From positions 62,001-126,000 of the forward strand of contig NZ_JAHLPW010000005.1 of the NCBI RefSeq assembly GCF_018918075.1: a stretch of DNA of 64,000 nucleotides, given 5' to 3'. Both the position numbers and the translations under genes were made by a program. This document shows, piece after piece, positions 40,989-50,379 of this stretch. The notes beneath the pieces were generated by a model. It was given only the letters and a program-made list of their open reading frames with translations, did no database searches and was not told where the DNA came from. This DNA is from Virgibacillus sp. MSJ-26 (GTDB taxonomy: Bacteria > Bacillota > Bacilli > Bacillales > Amphibacillaceae). Every line of letters begins with the position of its first letter. The first letter of the stretch is position 1.

Positions 40989-41161
40989 ATAAATAATTTA
41001 AAAGCCATGGGTAATACACCCAACCATTGATTGGTCAATTTCACTTTTCCTGTTTTCTTTTTCTTTTGCTGAATCTTTTCTCGTCGTTTCTCTTCAGGCG
41101 ACTTATTAAGATGAGTCATCACCTGCTCTGTTATATACTTGATATAATCATTTACCGACAT
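40976..41161 (-). CDS. yqzE: YqzE family protein
   Basis: This is a 61-residue basic protein with the family start MSVNDYIKYITEQVM and a Lys/Arg-rich middle, then a hydrophobic C-terminal segment. YqzE is found beside comG in the Bacillaceae. Its function is unknown, and it points away from comGA. Confidence 0.82.
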   Translation of the reverse strand: MSVNDYIKYITEQVMTHLNKSPEEKRREKIQQKKKKTGKVKLTNQWLGVLPMAFKLFIKKD

Positions 41162-41228
41162 ACAACCGCTCCTAACTTCGATTTCATTATAAAAAATTTT
41201 AAAATAAATGCAGGACTTTGAAGATACA

Positions 41229-41244
41229 TGTCGAATAGTATAAT
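41229..41244 (+). promoter_or_regulatory. -10 box of comG with an adjacent Spo0A-box-like heptamer
   Basis: TATAAT (41239-41244) lies upstream of comGA and TGTCGAA (41229-41235), a perfect 0A box, is just before it. A clear pair of ComK boxes was not identified with confidence, although the region at 41190-41207 is A and T rich. Confidence 0.35.
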
Positions 41245-41270
41245 TACCCCCACTAAAAGGAGGTGATCCA

Positions 41271-42272
41271 TTGAATCAGGCTGCGTCTTTATCTGAAAGT
41301 CTCCTAACTTCTGCCTACAGTGTTCATGCCTCAGACATTCACTTCTATCCATTTCAAGAGCATACAAACATATACTTTAGGACCAATGGAAAACGTCTGC
41401 ATCACACAACAATATCTTCTAAGCAATACGAGTTGTTATTAACTTACTATAAATTCACATCCGGAATGGACATCGGAGAAGTTAGGAAACCACAAAACGG
41501 AGTGATCAGGCATATGTTTAGAACATCAGTTTTTTCACTTCGTTTATCCACGTTACCTGTTAATCAAACTGAGAGCTTAGCTATCCGAATACTTCCACAA
41601 GAACATGACCTCTCTCTTGATCGATTATTTTTATTTCCAAACCAATTAAAAACCATAAAACAGTGGACGACAAAACGAGCAGGTCTCATTTTATTAACCG
41701 GCCCCACGGGAAGTGGGAAAACCACAACTTTGTATTCCCTACTACAAACTATTCTTAATGAAAGTTCCTACCAGGCGATAACATTAGAAGATCCAATTGA
41801 AAAAAACATCCATGATATTTTACAAGTTCAAGTTAATGAAAAAGCAGGTATTTCGTACCATGTAGGTCTAAAAGCAGCATTACGTCACGATCCAGATATT
41901 ATTATGATTGGTGAAATTCGCGATAAATATACTGCCCAGTTCGCATTTGAAGCCTCACTGACCGGCCACCTTGTCCTTAGCACCCTACATGCTAAAAACG
42001 CTCTAGGAACAATCCATCGACTTCTTGATATGGGGTTAGAAACTTCTGAACTAAAACAATCATTAATTGGTGTGGCGGCACTAGAACTTGTCTCGCTAAA
42101 TCTTTACACAACCGGTAAGAGAAGAGCAGCAATTATGGAACTTCTTGATGGACATAATCTTCACCAAGCTATTCTAGGAAAGGAGATTGACATGAAAAAA
42201 CAAATATATTCATTTAAACATTTGAAGAGGAAGGCATTGGCATATGGATTTATCTCTGAAAAAAAACATTAA
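41271..42272 (+). CDS. comGA: Competence pseudopilus ATPase ComGA
   Basis: ComGA is the secretion ATPase that drives assembly of the transformation pseudopilus. Walker A GPTGSGKTTTLYSLL lies near residue 145, the Asp box EDPIEKN near 175, Walker B DPDIIMIGEIRD near 205, and the His box TGHLVLSTLHAKN near 230. The start is TTG, with the full anti-SD complement AAAGGAGGTGATC upstream. The 333 residues compare with 356 in B. subtilis. Confidence 0.96.
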   Translation: MNQAASLSESLLTSAYSVHASDIHFYPFQEHTNIYFRTNGKRLHHTTISSKQYELLLTYYKFTSGMDIGEVRKPQNGVIRHMFRTSVFSLRLSTLPVNQTESLAIRILPQEHDLSLDRLFLFPNQLKTIKQWTTKRAGLILLTGPTGSGKTTTLYSLLQTILNESSYQAITLEDPIEKNIHDILQVQVNEKAGISYHVGLKAALRHDPDIIMIGEIRDKYTAQFAFEASLTGHLVLSTLHAKNALGTIHRLLDMGLETSELKQSLIGVAALELVSLNLYTTGKRRAAIMELLDGHNLHQAILGKEIDMKKQIYSFKHLKRKALAYGFISEKKH

Positions 42273-43299
42273 TTTTTTTGAAAAAAGATGGTTATCAACA
42301 GATATTCAATTACGGTTTCTTAAACGCTTGGCCCATTTACTTGAAAGTGGCTATCCTCTGTTAGAAGCTTTAGAAATCATTGAATGGGATGGTAAATTAG
42401 CAAACACCTCTCAAGTGATTGCAAGATTGCTGAAAAACGGTACGCCCATAGATCAAGCTTTAGAAGAGGCTAAATTTCATCCAGATATTACATCCTATCT
42501 TTTCTTTGTTCGCACTGTTGGAGATCTTGAAACACATATTCATAAATGTATCCTCATCTACGAACAACGCTTAAATTATTTAAATAAATTTAAACAAACT
42601 GTTCGTTATCCACTTATACTGTTTATTTTCTTTTTTATCTTGCTTATATTCTTAAAGTACACAGTTTTACCATCCTTTCAAGACATTTTTCAAATGAGTG
42701 AAAGTTCATCCTCTACCCTATTAATTTCAATTTTATTAATTGATATCATTAGTCAAGCAATACTCTATTTCACAGTCGGCATAGGGTGTCTGATGATAGT
42801 ATGGCGGTTTTCAAACAAAAAAATTAACATTAACCTAAAAATGAAAATTTATAATGCTATTCCTTTCTATCGTTATTATTTGAAGAATCATACTTCTTTA
42901 CTGTTTGCCACCCATCTAAGTACCTTACTAAAGACAGGCTTGCCGATTAAAGAAATACTTAACATTTTAGCTTTACAAGAAAAGCTCCCAATTCTATCAC
43001 ACTATGCAGACCAAATGACAACAGAATTATCTAAAGGAGTATACGTCACCAGTCTTTTAAGCAAAATGACTTTCATGGATTCACAGCTTTCTTCTATTTT
43101 TCAAAAGAACATAGACGCAGATTCTTTAGGACGCGATCTAAAAGCCTATGCAGATTATTTAACCGAAGAGCTGCATCATAAAATGATGAAAGTTTTAACA
43201 CTGATGCAACCATTATTTTTTATGATTTTAGCCAGCTTTATTATATTTATTTACGTCAGTTTAATGTGGCCTATGTTTCAATTAATTAAAACAATATAA
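42244..43299 (+). CDS. comGB: Competence pseudopilus membrane protein ComGB
   Basis: ComGB is a GspF-family inner membrane platform protein with three membrane segments (about 120-142, 160-185, 320-345) and two repeated cytoplasmic domains, each with a LLESGYPLLEALE or LLKTGLPIKEIL motif. The 351 residues fit. It overlaps comGA by 29 bases. Confidence 0.94.
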   Translation: MDLSLKKNINFFEKRWLSTDIQLRFLKRLAHLLESGYPLLEALEIIEWDGKLANTSQVIARLLKNGTPIDQALEEAKFHPDITSYLFFVRTVGDLETHIHKCILIYEQRLNYLNKFKQTVRYPLILFIFFFILLIFLKYTVLPSFQDIFQMSESSSSTLLISILLIDIISQAILYFTVGIGCLMIVWRFSNKKININLKMKIYNAIPFYRYYLKNHTSLLFATHLSTLLKTGLPIKEILNILALQEKLPILSHYADQMTTELSKGVYVTSLLSKMTFMDSQLSSIFQKNIDADSLGRDLKAYADYLTEELHHKMMKVLTLMQPLFFMILASFIIFIYVSLMWPMFQLIKTI

Positions 43300-43316
43300 A
43301 GGAGAGTCTGGATATA

Positions 43317-43622
43317 GTGTTAAAAAATGAGAAAGGCTTTACCCTAGTAGAGATGATGATCGTATTAATGATTATCTCTGTATTAATTATTCTAATAGTA
43401 CCCAATTTGAGAAATCAGACAAAGACAGTCAATAGTAAAGGATGTGAAGCATTAATATCTGTTGTACAATCCCAAACCAATGCTTATTATCTTGACGAAG
43501 GATCTTATCCTTCTACCATTGATAAACTCGCTTCAGAAAAATATATTAAAAACGAGCAAAAATCATGCCCCAACGGAAACAAATTAACAATTGAAGATGG
43601 AGTTGTGTCGGTTGAAAAGTAA
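43317..43622 (+). CDS. comGC: Major pseudopilin ComGC
   Basis: ComGC is the main pilin of the transformation pseudopilus. The prepilin peptidase (ComC) site is KGFTLVEMM, followed by a long hydrophobic helix. Cys residues at about 40 and 82 may form a disulfide. The start is GTG with GGAG upstream, and the 101 residues match. Confidence 0.96.
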   Translation: MLKNEKGFTLVEMMIVLMIISVLIILIVPNLRNQTKTVNSKGCEALISVVQSQTNAYYLDEGSYPSTIDKLASEKYIKNEQKSCPNGNKLTIEDGVVSVEK

Positions 43623-44043
43623 TCGAGGATTCACACTCCTTGAAGTTATATTTACATTATCTATGTTATCTATCATCGTCTCGCTAAGCGCTCCCATTAT
43701 ATTTTCAATTTTAGACAACCAAAGTGAAAAGAAGTTTTTCGATTTGCTATTTTCCGACCTCTTATTCATACAGGTAGCATCCCACGGAATGAATAGTGGT
43801 AAGGCGTATGTTAAATTTGAAGATTATTCTTATACAGTGCATGTTGATAAGAATGGTCACAAACGGAAAATTAAAAGGTCGTATCCTCCAGGATGGAAAA
43901 AAGATGAACGATTATTTAAAGAAATTTCATTTAAAAATGGTACTATTCGCAAGCCCGGCACGATTTTAATCCAATCCGAAAATACCGATTATCGAATAAT
44001 TTTTCCATTAGGAAAAGGAAGAGGATATATTGATAAACAATAA
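43612..44043 (+). CDS. comGD: Minor pseudopilin ComGD
   Basis: ComGD has the prepilin motif RGFTLLEVIF directly at the N terminus and a soluble beta-rich domain. I choose the TTG at 43612, with GGAG nine bases upstream, which overlaps the end of comGC by 11 bases. The TTG at 43591 or ATG at 43597 are less probable. Confidence 0.88.
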   Translation: MKSNRGFTLLEVIFTLSMLSIIVSLSAPIIFSILDNQSEKKFFDLLFSDLLFIQVASHGMNSGKAYVKFEDYSYTVHVDKNGHKRKIKRSYPPGWKKDERLFKEISFKNGTIRKPGTILIQSENTDYRIIFPLGKGRGYIDKQ

Positions 44044-44368
44044 AGGGTTTACTTTAATCGAAGTTATTATTGCCTCAAGTATTCTATTCATAATTATTAT
44101 AATAGCCATACCGATCAATTCATTATTGACTAGTGAGCGGCAGATTTTAAGTGAACGATTTGATCATACTTCTCAGTTACATGAAGAATTACAGTCTTAT
44201 TTATGGCAAAAGAATAAGAAACTTCCAAGCATCTATGAAAAAACATTAAATAATAGAACTGTCACATTCTTATTTACTAAGGAATCGCATAACATTGTTA
44301 AAGGATGTGTCAAATGGACCAATGTCAGAGAAAAAGTTGAAAAAAAATGCTTATTCGGTTATCGCTAG
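44030..44368 (+). CDS. comGE: Minor pseudopilin ComGE
   Basis: ComGE has the prepilin motif KGFTLIEVII next to the N terminus, a hydrophobic helix and a soluble part of about 80 residues. It uses a TTG start preceded by GGAAGAGG and overlaps comGD by 14 bases. The 112 residues fit. Confidence 0.88.
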   Translation: MINNKGFTLIEVIIASSILFIIIIIAIPINSLLTSERQILSERFDHTSQLHEELQSYLWQKNKKLPSIYEKTLNNRTVTFLFTKESHNIVKGCVKWTNVREKVEKKCLFGYR

Positions 44369-44774
44369 AAATGAATTTGGATTTTCAATGATATCGATGC
44401 TCACAACGATCACTATTATTTTCATCTCACTTCCCTTTCTTGCTTATTTACTAAATAGCCTTGCCTATTCATCACATCAGGAAATGATTTCAACTCAGCA
44501 GTTTTTCCTCTTTTTACGTGACGAACTAACAGAATCGCCACATATCGAAGTTATTAATCCAGACGCAATTTCTTATGAACTAAAAAATGGAGATGTTGCA
44601 GAAATTTCATTTTATAACAATTTAGTTCGCCGACGAGTTGAAGAAAAAGGACATGAAATTTATCTAAGAGATATCGATAAATTAATGTTTAAAAAAACTT
44701 CACATGGTATGCTTATAACGGTTTCAACGATGCAAGGAGAATTTTATGAGAAACAAATTTTTTTATTTCAATAA
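44322..44774 (+). CDS. comGF: Minor pseudopilin ComGF
   Basis: ComGF has FGFSMISMLTTITIIF, a variant prepilin motif without the usual Glu at +5, then a soluble domain. The start at 44322 is tentative and overlaps comGE; an alternative lies at 44295. It is identified by position and by similarity in shape. The predicted 150 residues fit. Confidence 0.82.
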   Translation: MSEKKLKKNAYSVIARNEFGFSMISMLTTITIIFISLPFLAYLLNSLAYSSHQEMISTQQFFLFLRDELTESPHIEVINPDAISYELKNGDVAEISFYNNLVRRRVEEKGHEIYLRDIDKLMFKKTSHGMLITVSTMQGEFYEKQIFLFQ

Positions 44775-45135
44775 TCAACGTGGCTTTTTTCTTCCTTACG
44801 TGCTGTTTATTGTTTCATTGACATTTCTCTTAGTTACTACAAATATTAAACTATACGATAATGAAATCCACATGATGCACCACTTAATTGAGCAAATAAA
44901 AATAGAAACACTTATTCAGATGAGTCATATGAAATACAGGGAGGATGTCAATCAAAGCAATCACATTCCTGAAGTTATCTCATATACATTTCCTTCAGGT
45001 GATGTTACGATTTCATTTCTTAACCATAAAGAGAATCGTGCATTCGTTCACTATCAAATTACAACAGACAATAATATATCCTTTTCAATTAATGATTATA
45101 TAGAACTTGCCCATCATCAAAACAATAGAAACTAA
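44746..45135 (+). CDS. comGG: Minor pseudopilin ComGG-like protein
   Basis: This is a 129-residue protein with an N-terminal hydrophobic helix (RGFFLPYVLFIVSLTFLL) in the position of a pilin signal and a soluble domain. It is the last gene of the operon, preceded by AAGGAG, and overlaps comGF by 29 bases. ComGG diverges strongly between species, so the name rests on position. Confidence 0.75.
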   Translation: MRNKFFYFNNQRGFFLPYVLFIVSLTFLLVTTNIKLYDNEIHMMHHLIEQIKIETLIQMSHMKYREDVNQSNHIPEVISYTFPSGDVTISFLNHKENRAFVHYQITTDNNISFSINDYIELAHHQNNRN

Positions 45136-45259
45136 GCATATATGTCTGAAGTTTGTCTCAGGATTATGTATAATTTTCAACAATCACTCATTACAATCCA
45201 ATATTAATGTATTTAATAATATAATAAATATAATAATAATAGTAATGAGGTGAAATATA

Positions 45260-45949
45260 ATGGAACACACATTGAAAGTTACCAATGTATTAAGTGATCC
45301 AACTCGTTTCAATATTTATCAATTTATGATCCAACACAGACATGAAGTGACGGTCACAGAAATTGCTGATCATTTTGATATTCATCCTAATGTGGCTAGA
45401 ATGCACTTAACTAAACTTCAAGATATTAACCTTCTTATTTCTTATTCAAAAAGAACTGGTAAAGGTGGTAGGCCAAGTCGATTATATAGTCTTTCCGAAG
45501 AAGTTATTGAACTAAACTTCCCCCACCGAGACTACAAGATGTTTTCAATCATTGCGCTTGAGACTTTTGCAGAATTAGGAGATCCAGGTAAGGAAGCATT
45601 ATATCAAACTGGAAGAAAATATGGACTTAAAATAATGGAAAGATATGATACACCTGCGATAAAAAGTCTTAGCATCGATCAGAAACTACAAATCTTAGAA
45701 GATGCAGGCATTATGCTAGGAATGTATCCTGAATTTACTTATGTACCTGATACAAATAGTATTATGTTTAAGGTTAATAATTGTCCATTTAAAGAGATTG
45801 CTTTAACTAATCATTCCTTAGTATGTAATATGCATCAATATTTCTTAAGAGGTATGTTTGAATCATTATTTACGAATATTAAACTGATTGAGACAGAGAA
45901 TATGCTAACAGGATGCGAAAATTGCTCTTATGTAGCAGAACTTTCTTGA
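45260..45949 (+). CDS. Winged-helix regulator with possible Fe-S site (SufR-like)
   Basis: This is a 229-residue regulator. The N-terminal winged helix (about 5-85) shows VTVTEIADHFDIHPNVARMHLTKL and GRPSRLYSLS. The C-terminal third holds four Cys: C175 and C189 (CPF-x11-C), C219 and C222 (CENC). This resembles the Cys arrangement of SufR, the Fe-S sensing repressor of sulfur assembly genes. No suf genes are in the window. It is followed by yqgY. A regulator of another kind that binds a metal is possible. Confidence 0.7.
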   Translation: MEHTLKVTNVLSDPTRFNIYQFMIQHRHEVTVTEIADHFDIHPNVARMHLTKLQDINLLISYSKRTGKGGRPSRLYSLSEEVIELNFPHRDYKMFSIIALETFAELGDPGKEALYQTGRKYGLKIMERYDTPAIKSLSIDQKLQILEDAGIMLGMYPEFTYVPDTNSIMFKVNNCPFKEIALTNHSLVCNMHQYFLRGMFESLFTNIKLIETENMLTGCENCSYVAELS

Positions 45950-46030
45950 AGTTGATAAACATTCATTTACATTTTTGATTGTCTCGTTTATAATAGCAAT
46001 GTAAAAGGCTATCTAAAAGGAGGGGAAAGC

Positions 46031-46273
46031 ATGGATCGTATGTTTCGTGTCCTTGCCTTTTGGACAGGAATATTTACGGTAATGTTCTACGTAGGCGATA
46101 TGAGCAAAGTAGCAGTGTTATTTCTTGTTCAAACGGCGTTTTTCCTTGCAGTAAGTTATTTAAAACTTTCTGAACGTATGTATATGTACCTATTCGGAGC
46201 TTATTGTACACTATTCTTTATTGGATTCACGTGGTACTCAGAATTTATCTTAGTTCCCGGCTTTGGACATTAA
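46031..46273 (+). CDS. yqgY: DUF2626 family membrane protein YqgY
   Basis: This is an 80-residue, very hydrophobic protein with three membrane segments and the conserved ending GFTWYSEFILVPGFGH. The family is restricted to Bacillales and its function is unknown. GGAGGGG precedes the ATG. Confidence 0.85.
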   Translation: MDRMFRVLAFWTGIFTVMFYVGDMSKVAVLFLVQTAFFLAVSYLKLSERMYMYLFGAYCTLFFIGFTWYSEFILVPGFGH

Positions 46274-46308
46274 TAGGGACAAGGCTATTAAAAGAAAAAT
46301 ACATAGCC

Positions 46309-46342
46309 AAAATAGCACCCGCTCCTAAGCGGGTGCTATTTT
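46309..46342. terminator. Bidirectional terminator between yqgY and yqgX
   Basis: The stem AAAATAGCACCCGC with its complement and a short loop stands between converging genes. Confidence 0.92.
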
Positions 46343-46967
46343 ATTTACCAGGTATATAAGGGTTATTCTTTTTTTCTATACCAATATTAGTTTGACCACC
46401 GTGTCCTGGTAGTACGGTGAAGTCTTCTGGGAGCGTGTAAATTTTTTCTCTTAACGAAGCAACTAACTGAGAAAACTTTCCTCCAGGTAAATCGGTTCGG
46501 CCCACACCACTTTGGAATAAAACATCTCCACTAATGATGAATTTTTCATCATGAAATATAAAAGTTACACTACCTGGCGAATGACCTGGTGTATGTATAA
46601 TGTCAAGATGAAAAGGACCGATATCGATTGAACCGGGCTCTATAAGATGGTCTGGTGCACTTGTAGTGAATCCTACGCCCGTGAACAAGAGTGAACGATT
46701 TAATTCGGCATCTGTTAACCATTCCTTTTCATTTTCATGAAGATAAACATCAATCGAGTAATGATTCCGTAATTCATCAACCGCACCAATATGATCAAAA
46801 TGTGCATGCGTCAGCAATATGCAAAGTGGTTCTACGTCGTTTTTGTCTAAAAAGGAAATCACTTGTTCAGCATCACCACCAGGGTCTATAATTAGCGCCT
46901 TAGCTTCTTTATATACGATATAACAATTAGTCCCTAGTGGGCCTAAAGAAAAAGCTTTAATGTTCAA
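46341..46967 (-). CDS. yqgX: MBL-fold hydrolase YqgX (glyoxalase II-like)
   Basis: This is a metallo-beta-lactamase fold protein that binds two metals. The motif HAHFDHIGA (near residue 55), HTPGHSPGS (near 130), SGDVLF (near 150) and LPGHGG (near 190) give all ligands. The 208 residues match the single-domain glyoxalase II-like family. In B. subtilis YqgX has been linked to bacillithiol-dependent methylglyoxal removal; the substrate here is not proved. Confidence 0.9.
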   Translation of the reverse strand: MNIKAFSLGPLGTNCYIVYKEAKALIIDPGGDAEQVISFLDKNDVEPLCILLTHAHFDHIGAVDELRNHYSIDVYLHENEKEWLTDAELNRSLLFTGVGFTTSAPDHLIEPGSIDIGPFHLDIIHTPGHSPGSVTFIFHDEKFIISGDVLFQSGVGRTDLPGGKFSQLVASLREKIYTLPEDFTVLPGHGGQTNIGIEKKNNPYIPGK

Positions 46968-47144
46968 TTTACTTTCATCCTTTCTTTAATTAAAAAATAA
47001 GTTTATCTTCAAATTAATAAACCTCGACAAATCAGTTTACTTATTATAAAATAACTAATGTATGCGATTAGATACATAATAATATAAATGTAATTCCTTT
47101 ATCAAACATTATAACCAAGGAACTTATAAGGAGGCGATTTAATA

Positions 47145-47324
47145 ATGACACATCTTGTATTTGCAAGTATCCTATTACTTGTCACCCTTTTCGCTGTTAT
47201 ATCTGTCGTACGTCAGTTAAAATTTAAAAACTTATTAGCATTAGCATTTTCAGCACTAGCAGCTTTAGTGTTTGGTTTCTTTTCAATCGCAACAATTATT
47301 AATGTGATTCAAGATTCTATTTAA
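47145..47324 (+). CDS. yqgW: DUF2759 family small membrane protein YqgW
   Basis: This is a 59-residue protein with two membrane segments (about 3-22 and 30-52), starting MTHLVFASILLLVTLFAV. AAGGAGGCG precedes the ATG. It corresponds to YqgW in place and shape. Nothing is known of its role. Confidence 0.8.
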   Translation: MTHLVFASILLLVTLFAVISVVRQLKFKNLLALAFSALAALVFGFFSIATIINVIQDSI

Positions 47325-47345
47325 AGAATATTTATCATTAGTTGA

Positions 47346-47387
47346 AAAAGACACAAGTCAAAGGTATATCTTCGACTTGTGTCTTTT
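47346..47387. terminator. Bidirectional terminator between yqgW and the LTA synthase gene
   Basis: The stem AAAAGACACAAGTC with its complement, then TTTT, between converging genes. Confidence 0.9.
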
Positions 47388-47404
47388 GTATTTAACAATT
47401 AAAA

Positions 47405-49300
47405 TTAATTAAAATCCATAAAGCGAAATAAATCTCCGTAAATAATATCATCTGAATACTTCAATTCTTTCTCTGCTTCTTCAATAAATGAAGTACAAGC
47501 GTTCTTGGACTCGGTTGTTGTAAAGCCCGTATTATGGTCATTTAAAGGCTCCCCTGTCTTACCATCGAAACAAATTCCAGCCGCATAAATATTGTCTTCA
47601 CTCACAAAGTCTCCATTTCGAAAAACAATAAAGTCTTTTCGATCATCGTGGAATAAATCATTTCCGAAATAAAGATCTTGATCAGTATGGACACCAGCCA
47701 TATGCAATAATGTCGGTTTGACGTCGATTTGACCGGATACTTTAGATATTGTCTCCCCTTTTCCATGGCCAGGAATATGGATGAAAAATGGTACCTGTTG
47801 TAGTTCCACATGATCATATGGCGTAATTTCTTCTTTATCTAAATACTGACTCATGGCCTTATTATGATTGGCACTAATTCCGTAGTGATCTCCCATGATG
47901 ACTATAATAGAGTCTTCGTAAAGATCCGCTTGTTTTAATTGTTCGAAAAATTGTTCTAACGCCTCATCAGTATACCTTACAGTAGGGAAGTAATTATTAA
48001 GTGTAGCTGAATTTGAATCATAAGGCTCAATGGATTGGTCTTCTTCATCGAGTTCAAATGGAAAATGATTGGTCAAGGTTATAAACTTGGCATAAAAAGG
48101 GGTCTCTAACGATTCTAAATGTTTGATTGATTGATCAAAATATTCTTTGTCCTTCAAACCCCATCCGACTGAATTTTCTTGCGTCACTTCAAACGAATCT
48201 ATATCAAAAAAGTCATCAACATGTAAGCTGTCATACATTTGATCCCTATTCCAAAAGCTCTTATTATTCGCATGAAACACAGCTGAATAGTATCCTTCTT
48301 CTTTCAAAAGTTCAGATAAGCCGTTATATTCATTCTGTCCATTAGTAAAAAATACTGCCCCTCTTGATAAAGGGTATAAAGAATTTTCTACTAAAAACTC
48401 AGAATCAGATGTTTTACCTTGTTCAGTTTGGTGATAAAAGTTATCGAAGTAATATGTGTCTTCATCCTTTACTAAATTATTCATAAATGGGGTAATCTCT
48501 TCACCATTAACCTTATTATTAATCACAAAGTTTTGCACCGACTCAGCAAAAATAAAAATGATATTTTTATCTTCTGCTACACCGAACAAGTCAGACTCTT
48601 CATCACTTCTTATATTATCACTTATATAATCTTTAATAGCTGGAATATCATTTCCATCTGCAAGAAGTCGTTTAGACTTTACTTTGGAATGCATAAACAC
48701 ATCATAAACATGATAATTAAATAAACCAATATTTTTGACGAGATATTCCCGATCGAAAGCTCGCGTAAACAATTCAGGTCTTTCCATCTCCGCTAGAAAA
48801 AAATTACCTGTCAACAATAACAACGATAAAACTAATGCAAATACTCGCCCACTTTTCGGATAGTTTACGTAGACAACATCTCGATGACGTTTACTTAAAT
48901 ACCATATAAAAGCAATATCTAAAAATAGAAATATATCATATACCTTAATAAGGCTGAGAATACTGGATCCTAAATCTACCATATTACTAGATTGAAATAA
49001 TTGCGGTACAGTAATAAAATCTGTGAAATTTCGGTAAAATACTAGATTCACAAATAAAATAACGGTACCAATTAAAGCTGTGTATTTTATATATTTCATT
49101 TGCCTAGTTGTTTTTTTAATCCACACACTGATTGAAAATATTAAAAAAGCTGAGATGAAAGGATTCAGAAAGAGGATAATTTCTTGCATTAAATTTTCAA
49201 CCTCAATATTAAACATAAAACGGTATACAATATATGTTTTCACACCAAATAAAATGGTAGCAATAACATATAAAGGGGTCTTAAGCCGTTTACCACTCAT
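47405..49300 (-). CDS. yqgS: Lipoteichoic acid synthase family protein
   Basis: LtaS-type enzymes transfer glycerol phosphate from phosphatidylglycerol to the growing LTA chain outside the membrane. Five N-terminal membrane segments (about 1-190) are followed by the sulfatase-like extracellular domain (about 240-600). Metal site residues are in FAESVQNF, the Thr nucleophile in TEQGKTSDSEF, and others in MGDHYGI. The 631 residues match YqgS of B. subtilis, an LtaS paralogue. Confidence 0.93.
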   Translation of the reverse strand: MSGKRLKTPLYVIATILFGVKTYIVYRFMFNIEVENLMQEIILFLNPFISAFLIFSISVWIKKTTRQMKYIKYTALIGTVILFVNLVFYRNFTDFITVPQLFQSSNMVDLGSSILSLIKVYDIFLFLDIAFIWYLSKRHRDVVYVNYPKSGRVFALVLSLLLLTGNFFLAEMERPELFTRAFDREYLVKNIGLFNYHVYDVFMHSKVKSKRLLADGNDIPAIKDYISDNIRSDEESDLFGVAEDKNIIFIFAESVQNFVINNKVNGEEITPFMNNLVKDEDTYYFDNFYHQTEQGKTSDSEFLVENSLYPLSRGAVFFTNGQNEYNGLSELLKEEGYYSAVFHANNKSFWNRDQMYDSLHVDDFFDIDSFEVTQENSVGWGLKDKEYFDQSIKHLESLETPFYAKFITLTNHFPFELDEEDQSIEPYDSNSATLNNYFPTVRYTDEALEQFFEQLKQADLYEDSIIVIMGDHYGISANHNKAMSQYLDKEEITPYDHVELQQVPFFIHIPGHGKGETISKVSGQIDVKPTLLHMAGVHTDQDLYFGNDLFHDDRKDFIVFRNGDFVSEDNIYAAGICFDGKTGEPLNDHNTGFTTTESKNACTSFIEEAEKELKYSDDIIYGDLFRFMDFN

Positions 49301-49401
49301 TTTAAATCCTCCTATAATTCACTTCTACTTACCTCTTATTTATATGTAATAAATATTCTACCCGTTACGGCATTAGATGAAGGGGTAACAGTTAAAATGG
49401 A

Positions 49402-50373
49402 TTAAAAGGTTAAACGCTGAATATTTTGTTTTACAAGATAGGAAGCACCGATAATACCAGCATCGTTTCCAAGTTGAGCCACTTTAAATTCACAACTTTC
49501 ATGTATACGTGGTAAAGAATATTTTTTAAAAGCAGTTTTTAGTGGTATCATCAATTGATCTCCAGCCTTGGATACTCCCCCGCCAATAAGAATTTTAGAG
49601 GGATTTAAAATAGTGGCGACGTTTGCCAACTCCTTACCGAGAACATCTGTCGTAAAATTTATAATTTGTTGTGAGATAGGATCATTTTCTTCTAATAATT
49701 CAAAAATATCTTGTGTCGTAATACACTCGTTAGCTTTGTATCTTTTAGCTAGATTACTTGTTGGGTGTTTTGAGATCATTTCCATCGCTTGTCGAACCAT
49801 CCCTGTGGCTGAAACATAAGTTTCTAAACATCCTTTTCGCCCACAATTACAAAGCGGACCATCAATATCAACTGTCATATGTCCTATTTCTCCTGCTGTA
49901 CCATTACTTCCATTTAAAACTTTACCACTTGCAATAATACCTCCACCAACCCCTGTTCCGAGTGTGACAGCCAAAATGTCTTTATCCTGATTCCCCGCAC
50001 CTAACCAGTTTTCACCTAATACTGCAACATTAGCGTCATTCTCTAAAAAGGTAGGTAACTTTAATTTTTCTTCTACTTTTTTAGTTATGTTAATGTTTTC
50101 CCAACCAATATTAACTGCTTCATAAACACATCCATTTTCTGCATCAATAAAACCGGGAACACCTATACCAATCCCTAAAACATTATCTTTTTTATAGTTA
50201 AACTCTCTTAATTTGCGTTCAATTGATTGACAAACATGATTAATAATTAATTTACCCTTATTTTCGGTAACTGTAGGAATCTCCCACTTTTCAAGTATGT
50301 CACCTGTAGCTTTTAACAAACCGATTTTTGCTGTAGTGCCACCTATATCAATACCTATGATAATGTTTTCCAT
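49402..50373 (-). CDS. glcK: ROK family glucokinase
   Basis: This enzyme phosphorylates glucose with ATP. The N-terminal ATP motif IGIDIGGTTAKIGLL, the zinc motif CNCGRKGCLETY near residue 175, and ENDANVAVLGE near 110 are all present. The 323 residues match GlcK. YqgQ lies 6 bases upstream in the same operon. Confidence 0.96.
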   Translation of the reverse strand: MENIIIGIDIGGTTAKIGLLKATGDILEKWEIPTVTENKGKLIINHVCQSIERKLREFNYKKDNVLGIGIGVPGFIDAENGCVYEAVNIGWENINITKKVEEKLKLPTFLENDANVAVLGENWLGAGNQDKDILAVTLGTGVGGGIIASGKVLNGSNGTAGEIGHMTVDIDGPLCNCGRKGCLETYVSATGMVRQAMEMISKHPTSNLAKRYKANECITTQDIFELLEENDPISQQIINFTTDVLGKELANVATILNPSKILIGGGVSKAGDQLMIPLKTAFKKYSLPRIHESCEFKVAQLGNDAGIIGASYLVKQNIQRLTF

Positions 50374-50379
50374 CTCATG

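Noticed and set aside
48127..49349. Reading frames on the + strand inside the LTA synthase gene
   Set aside because: They are antisense shadows; the minus-strand protein is complete and conserved.
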